From Arenibacter palladensis (GTDB lineage Bacteria > Bacteroidota > Bacteroidia > Flavobacteriales > Flavobacteriaceae), in contig NZ_FQUX01000001.1 in assembly GCF_900129275.1 (NCBI RefSeq), positions 1,116,001-1,180,000 on the forward strand: a DNA stretch of 64,000 nt. The letters run 5' to 3'. This document shows positions 17,120-26,016 of this stretch, piece by piece. The notes below the pieces were generated by a model. The model saw only the letters and a list, made by a program, of their open reading frames with translations. It had not been told where the DNA came from and did not search any database. A program made the translations under genes and the position numbers. Every line of letters begins with the position of its first letter. The stretch's first letter is position 1.

Positions 17120-17881
17120 ATGCGTTTATCATTGCTATTTATCGTTGCCATTGTTTTCTTCGGATGTTCCCAAGAAAGGGAGTTGTCCACAATGGAACCA
17201 TCTATGGACAATATTTTGGAAACAGGGCCTACTACGACCATATCGAATGAATCGGTCGGACCGCATTTAAATGAATCGGGGACCTATAATTATTTGGCTT
17301 TGGGGGATAGTTATACCATTGGTGCAAGCGTTACCAGTGCAGAAAGCTTTCCAATCCAATTAAAGAATAGACTGGAGCAGGGTTTAAAAGTAACGGTCAA
17401 TACCGAAATTATTGCCGTTACAGGATGGCGCACAGATAATTTATGGGATGCCATCAACAGAGGAACTTTGTTACCTAGTTATGATTTGGTAACCCTTTTG
17501 ATCGGGGTCAATAACCAATATCAAGGTAAAAGTTTTAGTATTTATACCAAGGAGTTTCCCTTACTTTTGGAACGGGCTATTGACTTGGCTTACGGCAACC
17601 CTAAAAATGTTGTTGTTATTTCCATTCCCGATTATGCCTATACTCCTTTTGCGGCTGGTAGAAATACCGATAAAATTTCCAAAGAAATTGATGAATACAA
17701 TGCCTTTGCAAAGGCTACGGCTTTGCAGAATGGTGTTCCTTTTGTAAATATTACGGACATAACAAGACATGGATTGACCAATCCTGATTTAGTAGCAGGG
17801 GATGGCCTTCATCCTTCAGGGGAGGCCTATAAGCGATTTGTAGATGAATTATACCCCCTAGTACTTCCTATTTTTGATTAG
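17120..17881 (+). CDS. SGNH/GDSL hydrolase lipoprotein
   Basis: 253 residues. Lipobox FFGC puts the lipid-modified Cys at residue 16. LALGDSYTIGAS contains the nucleophile Ser64; GVNNQYQG is the block III Asn; DGLHPSGEAYKRF supplies the catalytic Asp and His. SGNH hydrolases are esterases or acetylesterases; this one should act outside the inner membrane. A TTG three bases earlier is also in frame. An exact TATATTTG lies at 17009-17016. Confidence 0.93.
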   Translation: MRLSLLFIVAIVFFGCSQERELSTMEPSMDNILETGPTTTISNESVGPHLNESGTYNYLALGDSYTIGASVTSAESFPIQLKNRLEQGLKVTVNTEIIAVTGWRTDNLWDAINRGTLLPSYDLVTLLIGVNNQYQGKSFSIYTKEFPLLLERAIDLAYGNPKNVVVISIPDYAYTPFAAGRNTDKISKEIDEYNAFAKATALQNGVPFVNITDITRHGLTNPDLVAGDGLHPSGEAYKRFVDELYPLVLPIFD

Positions 17882-18052
17882 GACTATTCCACTAAATTAA
17901 ATTTGCGATCAAGTCTTAGGAATTTTTCCCATTTTTAAGGATGGCTGTAGGCTATAATTAAGTAGTAACAGAGGAAGTTTCATGCTTCGCCTACCAATAA
18001 CTTTAATTACTTTTATACATTGTAAATCCCCTCAATCAAAACATAATTTCTA

Positions 18053-19789
18053 ATGTCCAATAAAAAAGTTAGTATTCTTACCGCCTTTAAAACAATAATT
18101 TGGCCACGGCGTAATTTGGTTTTCATCGGGCTGTTCCTGATCGTTATAAGCAACGCAGCAAATTTTGTGGGTCCTATTTCCCTAAAATATTTTATGGACG
18201 ATGTTATTCCAAACAAGGATATGACCATGCTCAAAATATTGGTCGGTTTGGTAATACTGTCCATTTTGGTGAGGGCCGTAACCTCCTTTTTGTTGACAAA
18301 AATATTGAGTGTACAGGCACAATACCTTATTTCCGAGCTAAGGGCACAGGTACAGAAAAAAGTACTCTCGCTCCCCATCCGTTTTTTTGATAATGCAAAA
18401 TCAGGGGCTTTGGTCTCCCGCATAATGTCGGACGTGGAGGGGGTAAGAAACCTTATCGGCACAGGGTTGGTCCAATTGGTAGGAGGAAGTATAACGGCAA
18501 TTGGTGCCCTGGTTTACATGTTGTGGATTAGTCCGTCTATGACCTTCTTTACCTTTATTCCTTTGGCCATTTTTGCCTTTATAGCCTTAAAGGCCTTTAA
18601 GATTATCAGGCCTATTTTTAGAAATAGGGGAAAAATAAATGCTGAGGTTACGGGAAGGCTAACAGAAACCCTGAGTGGAATTAGGGTCATTAAAGGTTTC
18701 AATGCAGAGGAACAGGAAACAAAAGTTTTTGAGAATGGAGTGGAGTTGTTGTTTCAAAATGTAAAAAAGAGCTTAACGGCAACGGCTTTTATGACCAGTT
18801 CATCCACTTTTCTTATAGGAATTGCTACTACAGGAATTATGGGGATCGGTGGGTATAAAATAATGTACGAAGGCTTGAGCCTTGGGGATTTTTTGTCCTT
18901 TACCTTTGTTTTGGGTATCATGATAGCACCTATTGTACAAATGAGCAATATAGGGAGTCAGCTTACAGAGGCACTTGCAGGCTTGGACCGTACGGAAGAA
19001 CTCATGAATATGACCCCGGAGGCCAATGAAGAGGAACGAACAATTGTTCTGGAAAACATAAAGGGAGATATAGCCTTTAATGATGTTTCTTTTGCCTATG
19101 AGGAGGATAAGGATGTATTGCACAACGTTAGTTTTGAAGTAAAGTCGGGCAATGTGGTAGCCCTAGTGGGTAGCTCCGGTTCAGGAAAATCTACCATAGC
19201 CGGTTTGGCAGCGACTTTTTTAAACCCGCTTTCCGGGACCATTACCGTAGATGGTCAGGATCTTTCCAAAGTTGATTTGAGCAGTTATCGTCGGAATTTA
19301 GGAGTTGTTCTGCAAGACGAATTTTTGTTTGAGGGTACCATTAGGGAAAATATAATGTTCCCAAGGCCCAATGCAACGGAGGATGAATTGATAAAGGCCG
19401 TTAAGGCCGCATATGTGGATGAATTCACCGATAGGTTTGAAAAAGGGTTGGACACTCTAATTGGGGAACGCGGAGTGAAGCTTTCTGGGGGACAGCGGCA
19501 ACGTATTGCTATAGCCAGAGCCGTTTTGGCCAATCCAAAAATTTTGATTTTGGACGAAGCTACTTCCAATCTGGATACCGAAAGTGAGGCCCTGATTCAA
19601 AAAAGTTTGGCCACCCTAACCGAAGGAAGGACTACATTTGTCATTGCCCACAGATTGAGTACCATAAGGAAAGCCAACCAGATTCTTGTAATAGAAGATG
19701 GTAGGATTGCGGAAAAAGGCACTCATGATGAATTAATTTCAAAAGAAGGACGGTACTATAACCTATTCACCTATCAGGCGAGGATTTAA
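18053..19789 (+). CDS. ABC transporter, fused membrane and ATPase domains
   Basis: 578 residues, half-transporter type. Residues 1-310 contain six membrane helices; the ATPase part has Walker A GSSGSGKST, Q loop VVLQDEF, signature LSGGQRQR, Walker B ILILDEATS and the switch His in IAHRLS. It should export lipids, peptides or drugs as a homodimer (MsbA-like architecture). No partner gene is adjacent, so the substrate is unknown. Confidence 0.95.
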   Translation: MSNKKVSILTAFKTIIWPRRNLVFIGLFLIVISNAANFVGPISLKYFMDDVIPNKDMTMLKILVGLVILSILVRAVTSFLLTKILSVQAQYLISELRAQVQKKVLSLPIRFFDNAKSGALVSRIMSDVEGVRNLIGTGLVQLVGGSITAIGALVYMLWISPSMTFFTFIPLAIFAFIALKAFKIIRPIFRNRGKINAEVTGRLTETLSGIRVIKGFNAEEQETKVFENGVELLFQNVKKSLTATAFMTSSSTFLIGIATTGIMGIGGYKIMYEGLSLGDFLSFTFVLGIMIAPIVQMSNIGSQLTEALAGLDRTEELMNMTPEANEEERTIVLENIKGDIAFNDVSFAYEEDKDVLHNVSFEVKSGNVVALVGSSGSGKSTIAGLAATFLNPLSGTITVDGQDLSKVDLSSYRRNLGVVLQDEFLFEGTIRENIMFPRPNATEDELIKAVKAAYVDEFTDRFEKGLDTLIGERGVKLSGGQRQRIAIARAVLANPKILILDEATSNLDTESEALIQKSLATLTEGRTTFVIAHRLSTIRKANQILVIEDGRIAEKGTHDELISKEGRYYNLFTYQARI

Positions 19790-19929
19790 TTTCTATATAA
19801 AACAATTGGGATCTACGCTGATATTTGGGTATCCAAAGTTAACTGCCAACCACGCTGCAATACCTTTAATAGTAGGCTGGGGCAAATTTAGTGTACTATA
19901 ATCCTGAAGATTTATGTAAATTATGATTA

Positions 19930-20259
19930 TTAGCTCTCAGGGGCCAACTCCACTTCCAAGCCTTCCAAATCCTCAGTGATATGGATTTGGCAGCCTAGGC
20001 GGCTGTTATCCTTTACATGGAAAGCTTCGGCAAGCATGGCGTCCTCATCATCGGACATCTCTGGCAATTGGTGGTCGGACTCAATGTAACACTGGCACGA
20101 AGCGCACATGGCCATACCGCCACATATCCCAATGGTTCCTTCTGGGGCAAGTTCGTACGAACGAACTATTTCCATAAGGTTCATATTCATATCCGTGGGT
20201 GCATCTACTTCGTGTACAACCCCATCCCTGTCCTTAATTTTTATTTTAACATCGCTCAT
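19930..20259 (-). CDS. [2Fe-2S] ferredoxin, adrenodoxin type
   Basis: 109 residues. Cluster ligands Cys46, Cys52, Cys55 and Cys90 (Cx5CxxC...C). The acidic SDDEDAML helix is the usual partner-docking surface. It carries electrons in the cytoplasm, most likely from the reductase encoded just upstream in the same direction (70-base gap). Which acceptor it serves is not evident; the neighbouring NifU-like and Mrp genes suggest iron-sulfur cluster work. Confidence 0.95.
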   Translation of the reverse strand: MSDVKIKIKDRDGVVHEVDAPTDMNMNLMEIVRSYELAPEGTIGICGGMAMCASCQCYIESDHQLPEMSDDEDAMLAEAFHVKDNSRLGCQIHITEDLEGLEVELAPES

Positions 20260-20329
20260 GCCAGAAATATTCTTTTTTGCTAATAGCCAGCAAATTTAAG
20301 GGATTTACTTTAGGATTTAAGGGTTTTTT

Positions 20330-21388
20330 TTAATCAATGGCCTTTACTACTGCCTTGGGGGCTTCTTTTTTGCTTCCATCAAAACCGGATACACCGCCTA
20401 CGGTGGTATATTTCATAACATATTTTTTGTCCGGGAAAATACGCTGGTAGGCACTTTGACACATTAGGGTTGCCTCGTGAAAACCGCAAAGGATCAATTT
20501 TAGTTTTCCGGGATAGGTATTTACGTCTCCAATAGCATAAATACCTGGAATGTTGGTCTGGTAATCGAAAGTATCCACTTTTATAGCATTCTTTTCAATT
20601 TCCAATCCCCAATCCGCTATAGGTCCCAGCTTGGGCGATAGCCCGAACAAGGGAATGAAATAGTCTACTTCCTTAGTGATTTCTTCATCCACATCCCCAG
20701 TTTTGTTGATTACCACGGCCTCTAATTTTCCGGACCCCTTTAGACCCACCACTTCGGCGGGGGTAATAAGGTTTATTTTTCCAAGATTTTTTAAGGATTG
20801 TACTTTCTCGACAGAATCCAAAGCACCTCTAAACTCATTTCTTCTATGTACCAAGGTTACTTCCGAGGCAACATCGGCTAAAAAGATACTCCAGTCCAGG
20901 GCAGAATCGCCTCCACCGGCAATCAGAACTTTTTTATTGCGATATACTTCTGGATCCTTTATAAAATAGGCCACACCCTTGTCTTCATAATCCTTTATTT
21001 TGTCTATCAAGGGTTTTCTAGGTTCAAAACTGCCAAGGCCGCCAGCAATGGCCACGATTGGGGCATTGTGCTTGGTACCCTTATTGGTGGTTACCAAAAA
21101 GGTGCCGTCTTCCAATTTTTCAATAGTATTTGCCCGCTCCCCTAAGGTAAATCCTGGTTGGAAGGCTTTTATCTGCTCCATAAGGTTATTGACCAGATCA
21201 CCTGCCAGTACTTCAGGGAATCCCGGAATATCGTAAATAGGCTTTTTTGGATATATTTCGGAACACTGCCCACCTGCTTGTGGCAACGCGTCTATTAAAT
21301 GGCATTTAAGCTGCAACAGGCCTGCTTCAAAAACCGCAAAAAGACCGGTTGGGCCTGCACCTATAATCAGAATATCTGTTTTAATCAT
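20330..21388 (-). CDS. Ferredoxin--NADP+ reductase (thioredoxin reductase-like type)
   Basis: 352 residues. N-terminal FAD motif GAGPTGLFAVFEAGL (8-22), the signature LPQAGGQCSEIYPKKPIYDIPG, the NAD(P) motif AGGGDSALDW and the second FAD motif AIGDVNTYPGKL. It lacks the redox-active CxxC of thioredoxin reductase, which marks the FNR type. The ferredoxin gene downstream is the probable partner. Confidence 0.93.
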   Translation of the reverse strand: MIKTDILIIGAGPTGLFAVFEAGLLQLKCHLIDALPQAGGQCSEIYPKKPIYDIPGFPEVLAGDLVNNLMEQIKAFQPGFTLGERANTIEKLEDGTFLVTTNKGTKHNAPIVAIAGGLGSFEPRKPLIDKIKDYEDKGVAYFIKDPEVYRNKKVLIAGGGDSALDWSIFLADVASEVTLVHRRNEFRGALDSVEKVQSLKNLGKINLITPAEVVGLKGSGKLEAVVINKTGDVDEEITKEVDYFIPLFGLSPKLGPIADWGLEIEKNAIKVDTFDYQTNIPGIYAIGDVNTYPGKLKLILCGFHEATLMCQSAYQRIFPDKKYVMKYTTVGGVSGFDGSKKEAPKAVVKAID

Positions 21389-21457
21389 GGAAAAAAGAAC
21401 TTAAAATAGCTACAAAGCTATAAAAGGAATTAGGATTGGATTATGATAAAAGTCAGG

Positions 21458-21700
21458 TTATTGAACCACATTTATGACCTCTTGAATTTGTGGGGCATAT
21501 TTTTTTATGGTCATTTCCACACCACTTTTTAGGGTCATTTGGTTTACCGAACAGCCTACACAGGCCCCTTCCAATTTTACCTTGACCGAATTATCATTGT
21601 CTATGGAAATTAGGGAAATATCCCCTCCATCACTTTGCAAAAAAGGACGGATTTCCTCCAAAGCCTTTTCAACGTTGTTTTTAAGTTCAATAGATGTCAT
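21458..21700 (-). CDS. NifU-like C-terminal domain protein (iron-sulfur scaffold/carrier)
   Basis: 80 residues, only the C-terminal domain of NifU. CVGCS (Cys47, Cys50) is the cluster-binding pair. The protein carries [4Fe-4S] or [2Fe-2S] clusters to target enzymes. It begins 2 bases after the mrp stop and belongs to that operon. Confidence 0.95.
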   Translation of the reverse strand: MTSIELKNNVEKALEEIRPFLQSDGGDISLISIDNDNSVKVKLEGACVGCSVNQMTLKSGVEMTIKKYAPQIQEVINVVQ

Positions 21701-21702
21701 AA

Positions 21703-22845
21703 TTACTTCTTTTTAACAGCCGAACAACCTGCCATTGTAGTTATTTTAATAGCCTCCGTTGGAGGTAAACTTTTGTTTCTATCCACCACTTCCCGGACCA
21801 CATTTTTTGTAAGTTCCTCAAAGGCGGTTTCAATTGCCGTTGCCGTTTGCAGTGCCGCCGGCCTTCCTACATCACCAGCCTCCCTAATACTTTGTACCAA
21901 AGGTATCTCTCCTAAAAAAGGAACATTTAAGTCTTCTGACAAATGCTTGGCACCTTCTTTTCCAAAAATATAATATTTGTTGTTGGGCAATTCTTCTGGT
22001 GTAAAATACGCCATATTTTCTACGATTCCCAGCACCGGTACATTAATGGAATCTTGTTGGAACATGGCCACACCTTTACGGGCATCTGCCAATGCTACTT
22101 CTTGTGGTGTGCTTACTACCACTGCACCTGTAATTGGTAAGGATTGCATGATGCTTAGATGTATATCCCCTGTCCCTGGAGGAAGATCCAGCAACATAAA
22201 GTCCAATTCTCCCCAATGGGCATCAAAAATCATTTGGTTGAGCGCTTTGGCAGCCATGGGCCCCCTCCAGATTACTGCCTGATTGGGTTGGGTGAAAAAA
22301 CCAATGGATAGGAGTTTTACGCCATAATTTTCTATTGGCTTCATTTTGGATTTTCCTTCAATATTTACTGCCAAGGGTTTTTCTTGGGCAACATCGAACA
22401 TGATGGGCATGGAAGGACCATAAATGTCCGCATCCAATATTCCCACCTTAAATCCCATTTTAGCCAAGGTGACAGCCAAATTTGCTGTGACCGTGGATTT
22501 TCCTACCCCTCCTTTTCCAGAAGCAACAGCAATAATATTTTTAATGCCTGGAATGGGTTTCCCCTTTATCTCGTTGGCTTTGGGCTTGGCAGCGGGTGCG
22601 TCAACTTTTACGTTCACGGTTATCTTGGCCTTGTTGTACACCTTCTCGTGTATCACCTTCAAAATCTCCACCTCGGTTTTCTTTCGTGCCTGTAAACTTG
22701 GGTTGGAAATGGTAATATCAACAACTACCTCGTCCCCAAAAACCATAATATTTTTAACCGCGCCACTTTCTACCATATTCTGTCCTTCTCCTGGGACAGT
22801 GATGTTTTCTAGGGCTTTAAGTATGTCTTTCTTGTCTAATTTCAT
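21703..22845 (-). CDS. Mrp/NBP35-type ATPase for iron-sulfur cluster transfer
   Basis: 380 residues. An N-terminal MIP18-like (DUF59) domain (1-85) is followed by the P-loop domain with the deviant Walker A GKGGVGKS (110-117) and DLPPGTGDIHLS. The CxxC pair that usually binds a bridging cluster is missing where it would be expected (ENMAYFTPEELPNNKYYIFG); only a C-terminal Cys (AGCSAVKKK) remains. I believe this is common in the phylum. First gene of mrp-nifU, with the FNR and ferredoxin genes behind. Confidence 0.93.
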   Translation of the reverse strand: MKLDKKDILKALENITVPGEGQNMVESGAVKNIMVFGDEVVVDITISNPSLQARKKTEVEILKVIHEKVYNKAKITVNVKVDAPAAKPKANEIKGKPIPGIKNIIAVASGKGGVGKSTVTANLAVTLAKMGFKVGILDADIYGPSMPIMFDVAQEKPLAVNIEGKSKMKPIENYGVKLLSIGFFTQPNQAVIWRGPMAAKALNQMIFDAHWGELDFMLLDLPPGTGDIHLSIMQSLPITGAVVVSTPQEVALADARKGVAMFQQDSINVPVLGIVENMAYFTPEELPNNKYYIFGKEGAKHLSEDLNVPFLGEIPLVQSIREAGDVGRPAALQTATAIETAFEELTKNVVREVVDRNKSLPPTEAIKITTMAGCSAVKKK

Positions 22846-23011
22846 CCTAAACTATTCTTATTCAGTCATTATTAAAACTGATTCTAAATTACAAAGATAG
22901 GGCTTAGGAGCGAGATTAGGAAGGAAGGTAATTGAAAAGTAAAATAAGGCGATAAGTATCCTCTATATGCTGGGAATTATCCATAATTATTGGCAATTGT
23001 AATCAAGGATA

Positions 23012-23347
23012 TTACTGTAATTCCTTCCAGGGATCCCAAAAGAGATTTTCAAAATCCATAATTTGATTATCCACTACTTTTATTCCCTCATTTTCCAATA
23101 ACTGCTGCATTAAATTAGTGCCATCAAAATGATGTTTTCCAGTTAATAACCCTTTCCGGTTAACCACCCTATGGGCGGGGATATCTCCAATTTTATGGGA
23201 GCCGTTCATGGCCCAGCCCACCATTCTGGCACTTCTGGCCGTTCCTAGATATTTGGCGATGGCACCATAAGAGGTAACCCGCCCATATGGAATTTGCCTG
23301 GCAACGGCATATACTTTTTCAAAGAAGTTCTCATTTTCGGGTTTCAT
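23012..23347 (-). CDS. Alkyltransferase-like protein (ATL), MGMT fold without the reactive Cys
   Basis: 111 residues starting at MKPENENFFEKV. The fold matches the C-terminal DNA-binding domain of O6-alkylguanine-DNA alkyltransferase (IPYGRVTSYGAIAKYLG, RMVGWAMNGS), but the PCHR active site reads PAHR, with Ala58 in place of the alkyl-accepting Cys. ATL proteins bind O6-alkylguanine and pass it to nucleotide excision repair. The start overlaps the lysE-like stop by one base. Confidence 0.9.
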   Translation of the reverse strand: MKPENENFFEKVYAVARQIPYGRVTSYGAIAKYLGTARSARMVGWAMNGSHKIGDIPAHRVVNRKGLLTGKHHFDGTNLMQQLLENEGIKVVDNQIMDFENLFWDPWKELQ

Positions 23348-23976
23348 CAGGTATAGAAAATACGAATTAAGGTAATTACCAACAACAGCATCATTAGGGC
23401 GCTTAAGATATAATTGGAATTTTTTGAAAACCCATTGTTTTTGGTCTCCAATTTGGTGAAGTAGACCGTGTATAGATAGAGTACCGTAAAAGTGCCACAG
23501 CCGGCAGCGAGGATAAACGTGGCTATATCGCGAAATTGGAATTGTATCCATCCCGAAGCGTTCCACATGGCATTCAATCCACTGTAATAAGGGATGGTCA
23601 ATAGATTTAGCGCGGCTAACAATATCCCTTTAAAGAAACTATTTTTCTTGCTTACCTTGACAATTTTTGGTCGATTCAGCTTTTTTTTCTTGGCCTTTAC
23701 AAAGAAGTAGATGGCAAAAAAGGCGAAGACAATAAGTGCTATTTTTAATAGCAGGTCTATAATTTCGGGGTTTTTGAATAGAAATTTGGAAATCAGCACT
23801 GAAATATAGGCCTGAATAATGATCATGGTAGATACCCCAAGACTAAAAATAATTCCGTTGGTCTTACCCTTTTCCACACTTATCTTGGCGGCGTTCATAT
23901 TCAATAGGCCCGGTGGTACCGTGGCCATGAAGGCCGCTGAAAAAGTAGCAAAAAAAAGGGTAAGCAAATGCTCCAT
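23347..23976 (-). CDS. LysE family exporter
   Basis: 209 residues with about six hydrophobic segments. The N-terminal pattern FSAAFMATVPPGLLNMNAAK is that of the LysE/RhtB amino-acid exporters. Substrate unknown. Located 3 bases after trmB and overlapping the ATL gene, so it is the middle of a three-gene operon with unrelated roles. Confidence 0.85.
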   Translation of the reverse strand: MEHLLTLFFATFSAAFMATVPPGLLNMNAAKISVEKGKTNGIIFSLGVSTMIIIQAYISVLISKFLFKNPEIIDLLLKIALIVFAFFAIYFFVKAKKKKLNRPKIVKVSKKNSFFKGILLAALNLLTIPYYSGLNAMWNASGWIQFQFRDIATFILAAGCGTFTVLYLYTVYFTKLETKNNGFSKNSNYILSALMMLLLVITLIRIFYT

Positions 23977-23979
23977 GGT

Positions 23980-24651
23980 TTACCTTATTCTAAATTTGAT
24001 ATAGGTGATTGGTTTTCCCTTTTCAAGATACTGCTTTTCATAGAAAGTTTGTATTTCCAGCACTTCTCTAGGGCTACCTTCGTTTTTGTATATATCGTGA
24101 TTGGCATAAAGCACTTCGTAACCTTTACCGTGTAAAAGGCCCAAGGTATAGCCATGCATAAATTCGCTATCGGTCTTTAGATTAACTGTTCCGTCTTCCT
24201 TTAAAATCAATCTGTACTTTTCCAAAAAAACCTCGTTGGTAAGTCTATGCTTGGTGCGTTTATATTTAATTTGGGGGTCGGGAAAGGTAATCCAAATTTC
24301 GGAAACTTCATCGGGAGCAAAAAGCCCGTCAATTAATTCTATCTGGGTTCTTAAAAAGGCGGCATTGGTCACATTCTCTTCGATTCCCGTTTTGGCCCCA
24401 CGCCAAAATCGCGCACCCTTGATATCTATACCAATGAAGTTTTTGCTTTTATTTTGCTTGGCCATCCCAATGGTATATTCGCCTTTGCCACAGCCCAATT
24501 CCAAAACCAGGGGATTGTCATTGCCGAAAAATTCATTCCATTTCCCCTTAAGGGAAAACGAACCATTTGTGATTTCTTCCCTAGTGGGTTGAATTACATT
24601 CCTAAAAGTTTCATTCTCCTTGAATCGCTTCAGCTTATTCTTACTTCCCAC
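23980..24651 (-). CDS. trmB: tRNA (guanine-N7-)-methyltransferase
   Basis: 223 residues. Makes m7G46 in tRNA with S-adenosylmethionine. SAM-binding motif LELGCGKGEYT, GIDIKGARFWRGAK, and the catalytic/RNA-binding block ITFPDPQIKYKRTKHRLTN are all present. First gene of trmB-lysE-ATL. Confidence 0.95.
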   Translation of the reverse strand: MGSKNKLKRFKENETFRNVIQPTREEITNGSFSLKGKWNEFFGNDNPLVLELGCGKGEYTIGMAKQNKSKNFIGIDIKGARFWRGAKTGIEENVTNAAFLRTQIELIDGLFAPDEVSEIWITFPDPQIKYKRTKHRLTNEVFLEKYRLILKEDGTVNLKTDSEFMHGYTLGLLHGKGYEVLYANHDIYKNEGSPREVLEIQTFYEKQYLEKGKPITYIKFRIR

Positions 24652-24855
24652 TGTTGATTTATAATTTAATTTCTGGCAAAGCTAATGAAATCTAAATTTG
24701 TTTCTTAGGTAGTAGTGGTCCGTTGTTAAATGTTATCCTAAATTAATGGGGAAGTATAAATGATAAAGGTCGGGTCCAATATTTAACAGATGTTATCCAG
24801 CTAATTTTTATAATGAACGGGAAAAGGAGTAAATTAGGGCTGTAATCTATGGTTA

Positions 24856-25857
24856 ATGCAAAAATTAGGACTTTTATTATTATTGTTATTGCAACTTGGT
24901 TGTAGTGGCCAGGCAATGGAGAAATTTAACGGCGTAAGCTTTGTTGCCTCTCGCGAAAAGGTAGCCCAGGAACATATAGATGCTGTTAGGAATGTTAATG
25001 CCAAATGTGCAGCGGTAATGCCCTTTGGATTTATTAGGAATGCAGACTCGCCAGAAATAATTTTTGATACCTCAAGGCAATGGTTCGGGGAAACAAGGAC
25101 CGGAGCTAGACAATATATAGATATTTTGCACCAGAATGGCCTAAAGGTAATGTTGAAGCCTCAGATTTGGATTTCCAGAGGAGCATTTACAGGTAATTTA
25201 AAAATGAAATCCGAAGAAAACTGGAAGGCCCTGGAGGCTTCTTATGATAAATTTATACTTGCCTACGCTACTTTGGCCCAAGAAACAAATGCGGACGCAT
25301 TTTGTATAGGGACCGAGCTGGAGCAATTTGTAAGTCAAAGACCGGGGTATTGGAGCGAATTGATCCAAAAAATCAGAAGTGTATATAAGGGAAAACTCAC
25401 CTATGCGGCCAATTGGGACGAATATGGAAGAACCCCTTTTTGGGAGGATCTGGATTTTATAGGGATAGATGCCTACTTTCCGCTAAGCGATGAGAAAACT
25501 CCAACCGTGGAACAATTAAGAAAGGGTTGGCAACCGCACAAAGAGAAAATAAGATCTTTGTCCAAGGCCAAGAATAAACCCATTATCTTCACTGAATACG
25601 GATATAGAAGCAATGATTATACTGCCAAGAAACCATGGTTGGTAGACCACAGTAAGGACGATGTTAATCTTGAGGCCCAAACCAACGCAACCAAAGCCAT
25701 TTTTGAAGAATTTTGGAGTGAGGATTGGTTTGCCGGAGGATTTGTTTGGAAATGGTTTATTGATCACGAAAAGGCCGGTGGAATAAATGATAACCGATTT
25801 ACCCCTCAGAATAAGCCGGCACAAGAGGTGATAAAGAGTTTTTATAAGATTCATTGA
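24856..25857 (+). CDS. GH113-like glycoside hydrolase lipoprotein (possible beta-mannanase)
   Basis: 333 residues. Lipobox LQLGCSG gives lipid-modified Cys16. The rest is a TIM barrel: FNGVSFVASREKV at the first strand, acid/base candidate Glu154 in FCIGTELEQF, nucleophile candidate Glu247 in IIFTEYGYRS, and GGFVWKWFID near the end. The layout resembles GH113 beta-1,4-mannanases. It stands alone, with no SusC/SusD or other carbohydrate genes around it, so a role in cell-envelope glycan trimming is also possible. Confidence 0.8.
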   Translation: MQKLGLLLLLLLQLGCSGQAMEKFNGVSFVASREKVAQEHIDAVRNVNAKCAAVMPFGFIRNADSPEIIFDTSRQWFGETRTGARQYIDILHQNGLKVMLKPQIWISRGAFTGNLKMKSEENWKALEASYDKFILAYATLAQETNADAFCIGTELEQFVSQRPGYWSELIQKIRSVYKGKLTYAANWDEYGRTPFWEDLDFIGIDAYFPLSDEKTPTVEQLRKGWQPHKEKIRSLSKAKNKPIIFTEYGYRSNDYTAKKPWLVDHSKDDVNLEAQTNATKAIFEEFWSEDWFAGGFVWKWFIDHEKAGGINDNRFTPQNKPAQEVIKSFYKIH

Positions 25858-26016
25858 TACTTCACTCCCAATTTATCCAGTATTTATATAATTTATGTAT
25901 TTCATGGTAAGGGATAAGCCGAAATTTTAGGATTATACTGATCAAGAATCCCTTCATTTTGGAATGTTTTTGGAATTCGGCAGTATTTTTGATAATCTTT
26001 GTACAAAATATATATC

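Noticed and set aside
23348-23566. N-terminal extension of the ATL protein (start at 23566)
   Set aside because: The added residues overlap the LysE-like gene by over 200 bases and have no family resemblance; MKPENENFF at 23347 starts the conserved domain.
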